DNA of 64,000 bases from Camelus bactrianus (Eukaryota; Chordata; Mammalia; Artiodactyla; Camelidae). This document shows, piece by piece, positions 53,150 to 64,000 of this stretch. The stretch lies in assembly GCF_048773025.1 (NCBI RefSeq), contig NC_133550.1, positions 61,139,176-61,203,175 of the forward strand. The letters are read 5' to 3'. The notes under the pieces were generated by a model that saw only the letters and a program-made list of their open reading frames with translations, made no database searches and was not told the DNA's origin. Each line of letters starts with the position of its first letter. The stretch's first letter is position 1. Made by a program: the position numbers and the translations under genes.

Positions 53150-53600
53150 CACCCTGCAGAAAGGTGCTGTGGGACCTCAGATAAGTCACTTCACCTCTTT
53201 TGGCTGGTTTCCTCAGCTGTGAGATCCTCTTCGTACCCATGAGGATGTTGTTGGAGTCTTTATGAATTAACAAAGATTACTCTGCACATAAAACTGTTCA
53301 AGCCATCACATTTCGTCTCTGCGAGCTGGGGTGCAAATTCCTGAATCCAAAGGCATTGCTAGGGGCTGAGCATGAGTGCTCGCTGTGATGTGACTGTTCA
53401 GTTCCTGAAACAACTCCGCAAAGTACAAGGAGCCTGAACACCTGCAATAATTATGTTATTGTAAAGCTCCTTTCCTGGGCATCTTCTTTGATCACCAGCA
53501 TTACTGTTCCCATTTCACAGATGAGAAAACTGAGGCACAGGGAGACTACGGAACTTAGTAAAGATTCACAGCTGCATGGGACTAGTTGGAGCGAGGTCTT
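53150..53600. repeat. Forward and reverse MIR copies
   Basis: Forward: CCTCAGATAAGTCACTTCAC, then CTCAGCTGTGAGATCC (53173-53227). Reverse: CATTTCACAGATGAGAAAAC and TGAGGCACAGGGAGACTACG (53512-53550). Confidence 0.75.
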
Positions 53601-53934
53601 CTGACTCTTTGGCAAACATTTGGAAGGGAGAACACTGGGGGCACCTTTGTGCATCCCCAAGTGGAGAGAAGGGCAGTGAGCAGAGGTAACGGGGAGTTGA
53701 TTTCTGCTCCATTTCAGGGAGGAATTCTTGACCGGCAGAGCTGTTCTCTTGCAGTGAGCTCCCAGTCACCAAACAGGTAAGTAGAAGCAACATTCAGGGC
53801 AGCTTCCGGGCAACTCCGGCCCCAGGAGGATGAGTGTGCAGCATGTGAGATCTCTCCCTACGTCCTTACGCTGAAAGGACAGGGTCCCTTTGTGGTCTCA
53901 GAAGGTCCCCTTTTGCCCTCAAGGCAACAGGGCA

Positions 53935-54130
53935 CTGTGGACACCACAGAGGCTCAAATCCAGTGGGACCACTTCCGAGCTGTGAGAGATTGAGGAAGTA
54001 ACTTTACCTCCTTGGCCTCAGTCTCCTTATCTGTATAATGGTGTTGTAAGCATTAGGGCAAATGCGAGGAAATCACCAAGCCCAGGGCACAGACTCGCTT
54101 CTGGCCCTCAGGAGGTGCTTAATTTCAGCT
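53935..54130 (+). repeat. MIR SINE
   Basis: CACAGAGGCTCAAATCCAGT, GAGGAAGTAACTTTACCTCC, 'cttggcctcagtctccttat' and CTGTATAATGGTGTTGTAAG. Confidence 0.75.
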
Positions 54131-56170
54131 CCTCTCACTTCTCATCATCCTCCTCTTATCATCAGTCCAGGAAAGGGAGGAAGAAATCAGAAGCTTCTTA
54201 GCAGTGCGGCGATGGGGAGCATCATATGAACCCAAGACTCAGAGCCCGGAGCGCCGGGTTCGACTCCCAGATCAACAAACAACAGGCAGAGCCCGTGGGC
54301 CGAGGGAAGTTGGTTCCCTCCTCCACCACACAAAGGAGATCATGTACGTAAAAGCCCTTCATCCACTGACGTGGGCCAGCTTTTGTTAGAAGAAAACAGA
54401 CGCAGACCCAAGCATCCAGGAATGAGCCAGTGGTTGTGGGGCTGAGGGAGGAGCCCCTACCCAACCCAGGCAGGGCCATGTGAAGCCCCAGGGGCTGGGC
54501 CAGCCTAGGGCAGGCGATGCTGGAGATGGTCAGGGCAAGGCAGGGCTGGCCTCCGGCCTACGGGCCTATCTCTCAGGCCAGGCTGGACAGCAGAGAATAG
54601 GCCATTGTTTCTGCTCCTCAAACACTTTTCCTGTCCCCCTCCCCTGCCCCTCCTCCCTCCACACCGCCCCCCCCCCTTCTCGAGAACAAAGATGTTCTGG
54701 AGAAATCCCCCCAACACTGCCCTTCCATCCAGGTTCCTGGCCACCTGGCCCAGCTCTGAAGAACCCAGCCCCATCACCCCTGGGGTGACAAGGTCAGCTG
54801 GCTGTGGCCCTTCTGCTGTCCCTCCCCACCCCCTGCACCTACAGGCCCCTCAGAGCCCCACTGCCTGCTCCATCCATCCATCTGACTGTCCTCCTTAGGG
54901 GTGGGGCTGGAGGAACTGACCCCACATCCTTCCTCAGCCCCTGTCCAACTTCTTGTCCTGTTCTCCAGGAGAAAAGGAGCCTGCGGTGGGGGGAGGGGGC
55001 TTCCCCTCCCCCACTTCCCCTCCCCCATTTCCCTGCAGAGAGTGAACAAGGAACCAGAGCTGAGTTGGCCTGGAAGGCTCTGGCTGAGAAAACTCTTCCA
55101 TGCGGCCAGCCCTTTTCCCAGAGCCTGGAATTCCAGAGGCGTTTCCGGCCCTGACAGCTGCCTGCCTCTGGGAGCCATGCTCTCCCTGTGGGCCTCACAG
55201 TCCCACCCTCTAAAATACCCTTGAGATTAACTCCCCAGTCTGACCCTGCTGCTCCCAAGAACCCACTCACACCCAGGCATCACCTCGAGAAACCGCCAAA
55301 CAGGGACAGCCAGGGACTAATCTGTCATCACCCAGCCCCCAGGCCGCCTGCGCGCCCCAGGCCAAGCCCTGATGCCCCAGCATCTCAGTCATCACCCCAT
55401 GGCACATACACCCGTGCCAGGCACACATACTTAGTGCACCCAGCCTGTCTCTCACACCTTCTGGTTTACACAACTTCACACGTCTGCACAGAGCTTCATC
55501 CCACCTCCTCCAGGCAGCTTTCCTGGAAGCTCTGCCAAGTCTGCACTCTGTCTGAACCTTAACTCTCTGTGAGTCTGTCTGCTTTGTCCTGTTAGGCCGG
55601 CAGCTGGCACACAGTAGGTACCCAACAGATGCTCACTCACACTAAAGGCAGCCGTGGGGTGTGTGGTGGCTGACAAATGCCCACTCCACTGCTGACTCAT
55701 GGTGCAGCCCTGGCAAGTCCTACCCTCTCTGGGCCTCAGTGTCCCCAGAAGCCCCCTGAGGCCCTGAAACTTCCCACTAAGTGTTGAGTTTTGGGCTCGG
55801 GGATAAGAGGAAGGAATAAGGAAGGAAAGACTGAAGGTTCCTTCCAGGAGAGTCTCTAGCCCCTGGCTCCATCAAAGCATGTTCCTGACCTCGAGTTCAG
55901 CCAGGAAAAAAAACTTGGGGCCAGGTTGCTGCGGGCCTCTGCTAATGAGAAACCCCAACAGGGATCCCAAGACACCCCAGGGTCTGTGACATCTGACGGC
56001 AGCCATTGCTGGGGAAAGGGCAGGGGTTCATCCTAGCCCACGACACAGAGGGTTCTCCCATGCCCCGAGCACAGTGTACAAGCCCTCTCTCCCATCCTCC
56101 ACAGTAGACCCCCACCCACCCACCTCCAGTTCATCTTCCACCCTCTGGAGAGACCAGCTCTCTCCCCAGC
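54131..56170. other. Intergenic, no gene recognised
   Basis: Contains small C-rich runs (54668-54680, 54983-55025), an L2-like end near 55600-55640 (GGCACACAGTAGGTACCCAA) and a MIR core at 55700-55745 (TGGGCCTCAGTGTCCCCAGA). No exon is recognisable. Confidence 0.45.
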
Positions 56171-56174
56171 TCCA

Positions 56175-56450
56175 CCTATGGGCAATCTTATCCCAAGACC
56201 CAAGACCCAGCTCAAATGCCACCTCCTCCAGGAAGCCTCCCTGCACCTCCTCAGTCTCACTGGCCCCTTCTACCACTATTCTGGCCCTTCAGCCCCACCA
56301 ACTCCTGGCCTCTGTCTTCCCCACCAGACCAGACAAGTCTCTGAGAGCAGGGACTGCATTCCTTCCTCACCACTGCCTCCTAACAAGGCACCCAGCTCAG
56401 GGCCTGGCCCACAACAAGCACTTACTTAATGTTTATTAAATGAAATCACC
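56175..56450 (+). repeat. LINE L2 3' end
   Basis: 'ctcaaatgccacctcctcca', GGAAGCCTCCCTGCACCTCC, GAGAGCAGGGACTGCATTCC, 'gcccacaacaagcacttact' and TAATGTTTATTAAATG. Confidence 0.75.
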
Positions 56451-56469
56451 TCCTGGGAAAAGGGAAATT

Positions 56470-56640
56470 CTAACAATAGTAATAATAATAGCTACCCTTC
56501 TTTGACCATTAACTACAGGTCAGGTAGCGAACTTTACAGCTCATCACAAATGAAGCTCAGGTGAGGAAGCGGCTTGTCCAAGGTCACTCTGCTAGTGTGA
56601 CGCAAAGCTGGGATTTGAACTCAGGTTTGCCTGATTTGGA
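56470..56640 (-). repeat. MIR SINE
   Basis: An AATAATAATAGCTACC start, 'aggtcactctgctagtgtga' and GCTGGGATTTGAACTCAGGT. Confidence 0.7.
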
Positions 56641-57169
56641 AATGCATGCTGGGTCATAGAGGGGAGAGCACGGGGGATGGCCCCCTTGGTCCCGCTGCCA
56701 GTCTCCCCAAGCTGGGGGATTAGTCCACAGCAGAAATCACTTGCAGAACCCGACGCTGCCCCCTTCCCTGCGATGCCCAGGTGTGTCTGAGCCCCTGCCA
56801 CAGCCCGTGGAGAGTGTTCCTGGAGTGGTCCCAGGAGGAGGGTACCTGCCCTCATGGTGGCTGCAGTCCAGCTGGGATGACAAGGACTCCCTTCCAATGC
56901 TGGCCGTGACCAGTTGTTCCCCAAGTATGCCAAGAGCACAGACATCACCATCTCACTGGAGAGCCAGCTCATATTGTAATTGATGCCAATATGGAGAATG
57001 GACGAGGAGCAGGGGAGAGGCTCACTCTCTAGGAGGGCCTCCAGGAGGAGGTGCCTTCATGGATATTTGCCCAAGGGTGACGCATTGATAAAAGTGAGCG
57101 AGGTGTGTGCCTGTGAGAAAGATGAGGACATGCTCAGAAACTCATGATGGTCAGCAGAGGCCAGGGGTG

Positions 57170-57540
57170 AGTTGATACAAGATCATCATAGGATGGACAG
57201 GGAAATGAGTGGGTGAGTTCATGGAGGGACAGGTGGGTCTTAGATGGGCATGGGTCTGGGCAGTGGATCAAGGGATGCTGGATGGATAGAGTGAGGGGTG
57301 GTTAAATGGAAGGACGAATGGGTGGGGAGGTGGATGGGAGGATGGGGGACAGACAGATAACGGATAGAGATGTAGGCAGTGGGTCAACTGAGGGGTGAGT
57401 AAGTAGGTAGGTGATGGGATGGGTGTGGGTAGTAGGGATGGGTAAATTGGTGGGTAAGTGGAGGGGTAGAAGGGTGGGTAGATGGATGGATAGGAGTATG
57501 GGTGGTGGGTAGATGGATGGACCAGTGGGTGCTCAAGAAA
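57170..57540. repeat. Degenerate GGAT/GGGTA tetranucleotide tract
   Basis: About 370 bp of imperfect (GGAT)n, (GGTA)n and (GGGT)n units, for example AGATGGATGGATAGGAGTAT (57480) and TAGATGGATGGACCAGTGGG. It is a decayed microsatellite with strong purine bias on the plus strand. Confidence 0.85.
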
Positions 57541-58300
57541 TAGAGGACTAGGAAGACCGATCAATGGGACACAGAACAGATGCATAAACTAACCAAAAGC
57601 CAAGCCAGACTTTGGGATGGAAAGGATGCGTGCTTCTTAGGGAGGGGCTGGGGTGGGGGCTGATAGATGTGGCCAAGCCAACTCACTCCGCTCTAGGATC
57701 CCACACTCCAAACTTCACTGGAGCCTGGTGGGCAGCCACTGGCATTCCTGGGTCCCCAAAGGGGAAGAATCCCTCTTTAGCTGTGCCCTGCCCCCTCCAC
57801 CCTAACTTCATAGAGGACTCCCTGGCCAGAAACTGCCTCCTTCCCATAAGCCCCATGCCTCAGCCCACCCTGTCTGCAGGGGTGAGTTGAGGGAGCAGCT
57901 GAGCTCTGTGATTATGGCCCTTGGGGGCCTGGCTCCTCAGGACTGGGGAGGAGATGGGCCTCCTGAACTCCAGGCAGCCAGTCCCACCTAGCAGCTCCCA
58001 GTCCCCAGCTGGGAGGCATTTGTTCTGCATTCTGCACGGTGATTACAGTTCTGCCAGGGTTAACTCTTGCGCTCCTGGGCACAGCTTCTCCACAAGAGAA
58101 GAAATGGGACCACAAGAAATTGGGAAAGGAGAAAACCATGGAAAGTGGGGAGGGCCTATCCCTGCCTCTTTCACAAGGATGTCAGACCCCTCTCTTTCTT
58201 CCATTTTCCAGAAGGAAAAGCTGATCCTTAAATCAGAAGTAGAGCCAGATACATGAATGCAGCCTACAAGGAGAGGAACTTCTATCTGGAGAGAGGCTTC
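57541..58300. other. Intergenic, no gene recognised
   Basis: No recognisable exon, RNA or repeat boundary is seen in this stretch between the tetranucleotide tract and a MIR cluster. Confidence 0.45.
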
Positions 58301-58309
58301 AAATGAAGG

Positions 58310-59035
58310 GAGAGCGCCTCCCAGCCTCAGTTTACCCATCTGTAAAAATGGGACACAGAATTCCTGACTCACAATGAGCTAGCAGAGGCAAAGCGCCTGG
58401 TGCATTGCAGGAAGCTTCTCAACCACTGGTTATTCCCTGCCTGCCCAAGCCCAGAGCTAAAGAGGTCGGACGGTGTGTGTGATGGGTTATAACCACTCCC
58501 ATTAACACTGCTTTCTCGGCCATTTCTCTGGGGCTCACAGCAAATAGTAAATAGCTACAAGCAGCAAACTTCCACACTGGTATTACACCCATTTTACAAA
58601 CAAGAAAATTGAGGCTTAGAGAGGCCAAGTGCCTTGCCCAAGGTCATAGGGACGCCAATGGGCCACAACTTGGGTTCAGCACCTCTGACATCACACCAAA
58701 CCACTTCCTTTGCCAGCTGCTCTAGGGACCCTCTGACTAGAGTGATCTGTAATTTATTGTCTAACCAGGTCCCCTTTGAGATTAGAAGGGCTATTAATGA
58801 CGCTGGGACAGTCGGCCCTCATCTGGGGCTGTCCTGGGCAAGCCGGGAAGTATGGCCACCCTGCCACAGTTGGAGGCTTTGGGAAAGTCACTTCACTTCT
58901 CTGCAAAATGGACATGATGGCAGTGTTGTCCCTACAGGGATCTCATGAGGATTAAACATGATGAATCGTGTGAGGGGCTACAGGACCCAGTGCGCATCAG
59001 ATGCTCAGTAAGTGTAGGTTATTACTACCGCTATT
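58310..59035. repeat. Cluster of three MIR copies
   Basis: Forward at 58310-58430 (CAGCCTCAGTTTACCCATCT); reverse at 58480-58690 (CATTTTACAAACAAGAAAAT, TGCCTTGCCCAAGGTCATAG); forward at 58840-59035 (TTGGGAAAGTCACTTCACTT, CTCATGAGGATTAAACATGA). Confidence 0.75.
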
Positions 59036-60000
59036 CATGGTAACAGCCCTGCCTCCATCTCTGTTCTTCCTGGCCATCCTTGGCTCACAGCAAGAGCTTC
59101 CAAATGCTCATCCGATCACGCTGCCTGCTGGCTTCCAATCCCTGCCTTGGTGAGGTGGGACACCCGGCCCAAGGTTAAACCCTCAATGCCTGGCCCAGCC
59201 CCTTGCTTGTGCCCCCCATCCAGGCATGTCAGAGGCAACCCCCTTCCTCGTCACCCAAGTTCTTCAGGGCCTCTGAGACTACTCCCATTTCTCCCCTAGG
59301 CAAAGCATCTCCAAGCCTGACCCCAGAGAAAATGCTGACTGACTGGAGTCAATCCTATTATTGAACCAATTGAGGATGTGCTGGAATTCTTTATATCTGT
59401 TTCCCCACCTGTCCAGCTGGGGAAATAACCCCCTCCCTCAGTGGCCAACATGAGGATTCAGGGAGCCAGTGAGAGAGGCACTGTGCTCTGTGAACAGCAA
59501 AAACCTTGACTCTTCCACGTGTGTGTAAATATGGCTCCTTGTCCTCCAGCCACTCCTGCTTCCTCCAAGCGGACCCTTAGCTTCCAAGCCTACTCATGCT
59601 GTCTCTCGACAGGCGTGTGAACATTTCCACTGCCCTTCCCTCTGTCTGTGTGTCCTTAACAACTTAACTCAGGTACCACCTCTTCTAGGACCCCTTGCTG
59701 AACCCCACCCCTGCCCTGCAGGCTGTGTTAGGAATCTCTGGATGCAAGGACAGCCCCCCAGGTCTTCCTGCCTGTCTTCAGGGGGCTCACAGTTCAAGGA
59801 GAGCAACGGAAGAGGTCAGCATGAGGCAGGGATCAGAGATCTATCTCCCCTCCTTGAGGATGGCACCGGGTCCTAAGGCATGGCTGACTCCCTGCCCCTC
59901 ATGGGTGGGATTGAGGGGTGCTCAATAAAGCTTTCAGAACTTATCCACCTGAGCTGTGACCTCATGGACTAGTTCAGCAAGCCTCCCAGGCGCTGACACA
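59036..60000. other. Intergenic, no gene recognised
   Basis: It has an L2-like end near 59895-59940 (TGCTCAATAAAGCTTTCAGA) and otherwise unassigned sequence upstream of the CDC42EP1 island. Confidence 0.45.
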
Positions 60001-60009
60001 GCAGAGAAT

Positions 60010-60190
60010 ACTTAACAACATTACATCTGATGCCTGCTGTTACGATTTCATTTTACAGATGGGAAAACCGAGGCACAGAAAGGATAAGCAGTGACCAGGG
60101 CAGGATGAGAAGCCAGTCTGTTGGGTTCCAGGGTCTACAGCCCTGACTACCACACCACTCTACCAGTGGTCCGTCAGTGGACTGCACCCC
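60010..60190 (-). repeat. MIR SINE
   Basis: CATTTTACAGATGGGAAAAC, CGAGGCACAGAAAGGATAAG and 'ttccagggtctacagccctg' with CTACCACACCACTCTACC. Confidence 0.8.
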
Positions 60191-60329
60191 AGTCTGGCTC
60201 AAGTCTGTGTCCTGGCACCCGCAGGGTCTGTACTGGAGTGAAAGGCATGGGGGGTGAGGAGAAAGGGAGTGGGCACCCAGCTTGTAGACCTTAAGGTCTA
60301 AGCCGATCTCTACCTTTCGAGGCCTCGGG

Positions 60330-61080
60330 GATCCGGCTTCCCGGTTCCTCAAACTCCCGCAGGGAGCGCACCCAGAGGTTTCAGGTCGGGGCGCCCCAAG
60401 GCCACGCGGGGAGCCAACAGGAGAGGGCTTGGGAGCCAGGGACCCGGGTCGCCTCGACCCCGGCAGCCCGCAGTTTCCCCGCCTCCCCCTGCCCGGGGCA
60501 GCGGGCAAGAACCCAACCCGGCGCCCCCGCCGCTCCCCCTCCAGCTCTTGCCGCGGCCGTTCGGTGCCCGGGACGGGGGCCCGGCCCCGCCCGCGGGCGG
60601 GAGGGGAGAGGCGGGAGGAGGGCGCGCGCCCACACCCCGCCCCCGCCCCCGGAGCCAGCCTGCGGAGCCCGCGGCCAGGGCGGCGCAGACCGGCCCAGCC
60701 ACTCGCCGGGGCTGCGCGCCGGGACGCTCTGCCGCCGCCGCCGCCGCCGCGTCCGCCCTGCACCCCCAGCTCCAGGGGCTCGCGGAGAGAAGGTAACAGC
60801 GAGCCGGCCCGGGGGTCGTCGGCCCGGGGCGGGCGTGGACGCCGGCAGGGGATCCCAGCGCCCGCGAGGACTTGGCACCCTCCTAGGCTCCCGGGGCCAG
60901 GGGCAGGGGAGGGGGGCCAGCCTGCCAAAGGCGCCCCGGGTGCCATCGGGCAGGGCCCGAGCGCTGGCCTCGGGAGCCGCGCGCGGGCGCTCCAAGTTTT
61001 CGGGTTGTTTTGCAATGTTCCTGGCGGGCGGAGCGGGGCAGAGAATTGGAAGGTAAAACGGGTTGCGGGAGGAGGGGGCG
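60330..61080 (+). promoter_or_regulatory. CDC42EP1: CpG island, probable CDC42EP1 promoter
   Basis: A strong CpG island with GC boxes at about 60588-60618 (GCCCGCGGGCGGGAGGGG, GAGGCGGGAGG) and 60636-60650 (CCCCGCCCCCGCCCCC). No TATA is seen. It is assigned to CDC42EP1 because that is the next gene after CARD10 in human 22q13.1 and lies on this strand; no CDC42EP1 coding sequence is in the window to prove it. Confidence 0.6.
60640..60792 (+). other. CDC42EP1: Probable CDC42EP1 first exon (5' UTR)
   Basis: A GC-rich segment with a (GCC)6 run (60730-60749) ends at GAGAGAAG followed by the donor GTAACA (exon end 60792). There is no ATG in a good open frame, consistent with a non-coding first exon. 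The 5' border is arbitrary. CDC42EP1 is a Cdc42-binding CRIB protein acting on actin and septins; its coding exons should lie past position 64000. Confidence 0.45.
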
Positions 61081-64000
61081 AGCCGAGGGCCGTCTACGCT
61101 CCTTCCTGCCCTGGGAAAGGAAGGGAAGGAACGGGGAGGGGGCTGTGTGTCGGAATGTCGGGCCCCTTGGCGAGGCCCGCGCGGAGAGCGGGAAGTGGGG
61201 GGAACCGCTGGGGAGATGGACCAGGCACCCTGCCCCCTCCCCAGCCGCCGCATTCCAGGCCGGAGCAGCGGGTGAGGTCATCCCGTCCGGTTCCCCTCGA
61301 GCCAAGGCAGCCGACTGCCCCCTTCCCCGCGGAGCGACCCTCCACATTCTAACCGCATGTCTCCCAGAGGGAATGTTTTCCGGCTAAAATCTTTCCCGGA
61401 CTTCCAATCCCAACTGCCCTCGAGCTTGTTCTATTCTGGCTAAGCCATTCAAGACCCGAGAAGTTTGAAGTCCATTTTCTGGACCGAGAAACTGAGGCTC
61501 AGATTGGCGAAGACGCTGGCTCAGAGGCCATAGCTGCAGGAAGCGCGGCGCAGGGACTGGAACCCAGGACTCGGGGAGACTCTGCCGAAAGCCAGTCAGC
61601 CTCAGCCAGAGGCTGATTTGGTGCCAGCTTGGAGTGTTGGGTCAAGAAACACCTCCCCCATGTCCCCTTCCTGCCTTGTGGCCCATAGTGTGCCCTCCTA
61701 CTGTCCCCCTTGGAGTCCTGAGAACAGGGTCTGCGCTGAGACTGCACACAGCTCGCTACCCTCGAAAGAGGCCCCAGTTTCCCCTTCTTGAAGCCGCTGG
61801 ACTTTGAGGGGCATGGGAACGTAGCCTTCAGGGAGTTAACCCCTTATTCCAGAGGCCAGAGCAGCTCTAACCAAGACAAGGTCCCGCTGTCCTGGTCCTG
61901 GGTAGGGGTGGTGTCACCCCTTGCGAAAGGGGGCCTGTGTGCAGCGAGTGGCCTCCAGGATTCCAGGTGGTGCCGATAGCGGTCACCGCAGCCTGCAGGT
62001 AGCCCCAAGTGAGTTTTAGGTGCGGTGTCCCATCTCAGCCTTCCTTCTGCCCCATCCCCACGAGGCGGTCAGACAGCCCTTGGCCTCCTCCGACCGCACG
62101 TGCCTGCACAGCGGCCCCTGTTGGCCTCTCTGAATGCATGGTCCCGCTTCCGGCCCCGGACTTTGTCCTTGTGGTCATTACTGCTATTGAGTAAGCTCCT
62201 ACCAAGTACCCAGGCCTGACTATTCTCTACAGGGTAGACACGAGGGCTCCTGGGACACTGAGGCTGCACAGTGGCCACTCTAGCTCAGGTCACAGGCACT
62301 GAATCTGCAGAGCTGAGTCTCCTGCCTCCCAGGCCTGCCCTTTCTGTGCTCAGCCTCCCAGCATCCGCCACAAAGCCTCCAACAACTCTTCCCTGCGCCA
62401 CTGTAGTCTTCACCCACTCCCCTGGCATTTCTATTGATGTTGGTAGAATCCTGAGGAGATACCCAGACACACCACTTTTTTTGCTTTCTGACCTGGGGCA
62501 AGTCAGTCCCCTTTCTGTGCCTCATTTTTTCCATCTATAAAATGGGTGTTCATGAGCATTAGCACATAGTGGGCTGGTGGGGGAGATAGGCCGTGTTCCT
62601 GGACAACCAGAGCCCTGTTTACTCCAGGGCCAGGTGGAGCATACCTGAAAACCAGCAATACCCTATGGTCAGTGCCAAGTGCCAAATAGCTGCCATCAAG
62701 TGTCCCCAGAATGATAGTAGCATAAGGATGTTGGGTTTGAACCCAGCTTCAGGATCCATGGGTTTAATTATAGCATCTTCCACTCTTAAAACTCCCCTGG
62801 GAGAGGACCAGCCTTTGGTCCTGGTCTTGTTTTCCACGTGGGAAAACAGATCCCCAGGAGCAGTGCCCTGCCCTCGGCCCCACAGCTCTGCAGGTCTCTC
62901 TACAGCAGTGGGCAGGGTGGAGATCTTTTGGAGGTGCCCAGAGGCATTTGGAGGTGAGATCACCACAAGATTGGGGCAGAAGCTGGTCTCCTAAGTCAAA
63001 GTGGCCATGGGGTTTGGGTCTGGGCCAGAACCCCTTTTGCTGAGAAAGGAGGGGCTGCTTCAAGAAGAAAGGGAGTTGGGGGCTGGGGAGACATGAGTGT
63101 GGCCACAAAGCAGACACAGTGACCCCTTCTCGTGACATTTCAGAATGACCTCCCCCCCTGGAAAATTCATTCCTCATCTCTGCAGAGGTACCCATGCCAG
63201 GTACCTGCCGCGTGACTTTGGCCAAGTTCCTTCTCTCCAAGCCTTGGCTCTTCCTATAAAATGGGCTTTTCGGGGCTGCTGGAGAATCAGATGACATCAT
63301 GTAATGACCAGCCAACTGCAGAGCACTTCATAACTTCAGCAAACATTCCACAAGGACATCTCCGTGCTGGGGGTGCCAGGGAAAGAGATGATTCAACCAC
63401 CACCGCCACCCCCCCCCCAGATGGGGAGGAGTTAGGGTTAGGGGTGGATCAGATGGTGGGAAGGGAAGAGAATGTAGCCAAGAAAACAAAGCAAGCTTTG
63501 TTTTATTGCCTTCTTTGTTTTTATCTTGTTATTTAACCTATTTTGAATTTCAAATAACATTTGAAGGGCAATATTGAGATTTTTATGCTTGGAGGTGGCA
63601 GCAAAATTTTAAAAAAAACAAAACAAAAAATGTTGGCACTCAGATCTAGGCAATCTCCTTAAGGATCATTATCAACTTTTATCAGCTGAGGTCCAGGCCT
63701 GTGTAGGTAGGTGACTTACCCAAGGTCACACTGTGAGGCCACTGAATCCTCCACCTCCCCTCACTTGGAAGGTGGCAAGAGGTAAGCCTTTGGCATAAAG
63801 TATCGCAAAGAACTCCTGTGATTAAACTCGTATTGATTTGGCACTTGCGGTGTGCAGAGCCCAAGCCGAGTGCTGGGAGGGAGGGAGGAAGCAGGGAAAT
63901 CCAGGCGGCTGCCCCACCCTCAGAGTGCGTTGCTGACCTAAGGAGACAAGCCTGGGCCCCACGAGCCAGTAAGTCTATGTGAGTCAGAAGCTCCGAGTTC
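60793..64000 (+). other. CDC42EP1: Probable CDC42EP1 intron 1 (5' part)
   Basis: The GC content falls off after 61.3 kb. MIR pieces occur at about 61470-61580 (GAGAAACTGAGGCTCAGATT), 62165-62330, 62480-62570 (CTGGGGCAAGTCAGTCCCCT, TCTATAAAATGGGTGTTCAT), 63210-63340 and 63690-63760 (CTTACCCAAGGTCACACTGT). No CRIB-domain exon is present. Confidence 0.5.

Noticed and set aside
60053-61352. Long open frames on both strands (about 300 codons) at the second CpG island
   Set aside because: Both strands are open at once with Pro/Arg/Gly-rich products, a base-composition effect. Synteny supports a non-coding first exon instead.
1-64000. CRISPR arrays, operons or other prokaryotic or viral gene systems
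   Set aside because: The spliced gene structure, CpG islands and mammalian repeats rule these out. The only regular repeats are microsatellites.

Overview
The window is mammalian nuclear DNA, most likely from a camelid (camel, llama or alpaca). The species group rests on tRNA-derived SINEs with the camelid Vic-1 look (A box, B box, then a CCTAATTACCTCCCC-type tail) at 19.7, 39.4 and 42.4-42.6 kb, together with MIR, L2, L1 and MaLR repeats common to placental mammals. Gene order matches human 22q13.1: MFNG, CARD10, then CDC42EP1. All coordinates were read by eye from the sequence; nothing was aligned by computer.

Layout. 1-2.3 kb: the 5' end of MFNG on the minus strand (intron 1, first coding exon, GC-rich promoter). 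2.3-4.8 kb: short intergenic spacer with L2 and MIR. 4.8-30.2 kb: the whole CARD10 (CARMA3/BIMP1) gene on the minus strand, with 20 coding exons. All exon junctions have GT/AG sites and compatible phases, and they give an intact 1027-residue protein: CARD, long coiled coil, linker, PDZ-like, SH3-like and guanylate-kinase-like regions. An ATTAAA polyadenylation signal lies at 4.85 kb, and a CpG island with a probable non-coding first exon lies at 29.2-30.2 kb. 30.2-60.3 kb: about 30 kb of intergenic DNA without a recognisable coding gene. It is rich in L1 (34.1-34.7, 37.5-45.0 kb), holds two MLT1-type solo LTR fossils, nested SINEs, a Tigger-like DNA transposon, a diverged dispersed duplication, microsatellites and many MIR/L2 copies. 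60.3-61.1 kb: a second strong CpG island, interpreted as the promoter and first non-coding exon of CDC42EP1 on the plus strand, with intron 1 running to the end.

How the genes relate. MFNG is a Golgi glycosyltransferase that modifies Notch. CARD10 is a scaffold that joins receptor/PKC signals to BCL10-MALT1 and NF-kB. CDC42EP1 is a Cdc42 effector. They are neighbours by conserved synteny, not an operon. The most intriguing non-coding signals are a compact triple CCAAT plus GC-box block inside a 439-bp CARD10 intron (10.77-10.96 kb), which looks like an internal promoter; a repeated CRE/E-box-bearing tract just upstream of the CARD10 island (30.2-30.4 kb); and a candidate CTCF motif at 45.93 kb. 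I did not find an undescribed defence, mobile or biosynthetic system here; this is an ordinary syntenic mammalian locus with some regulatory and repeat-history points worth checking.
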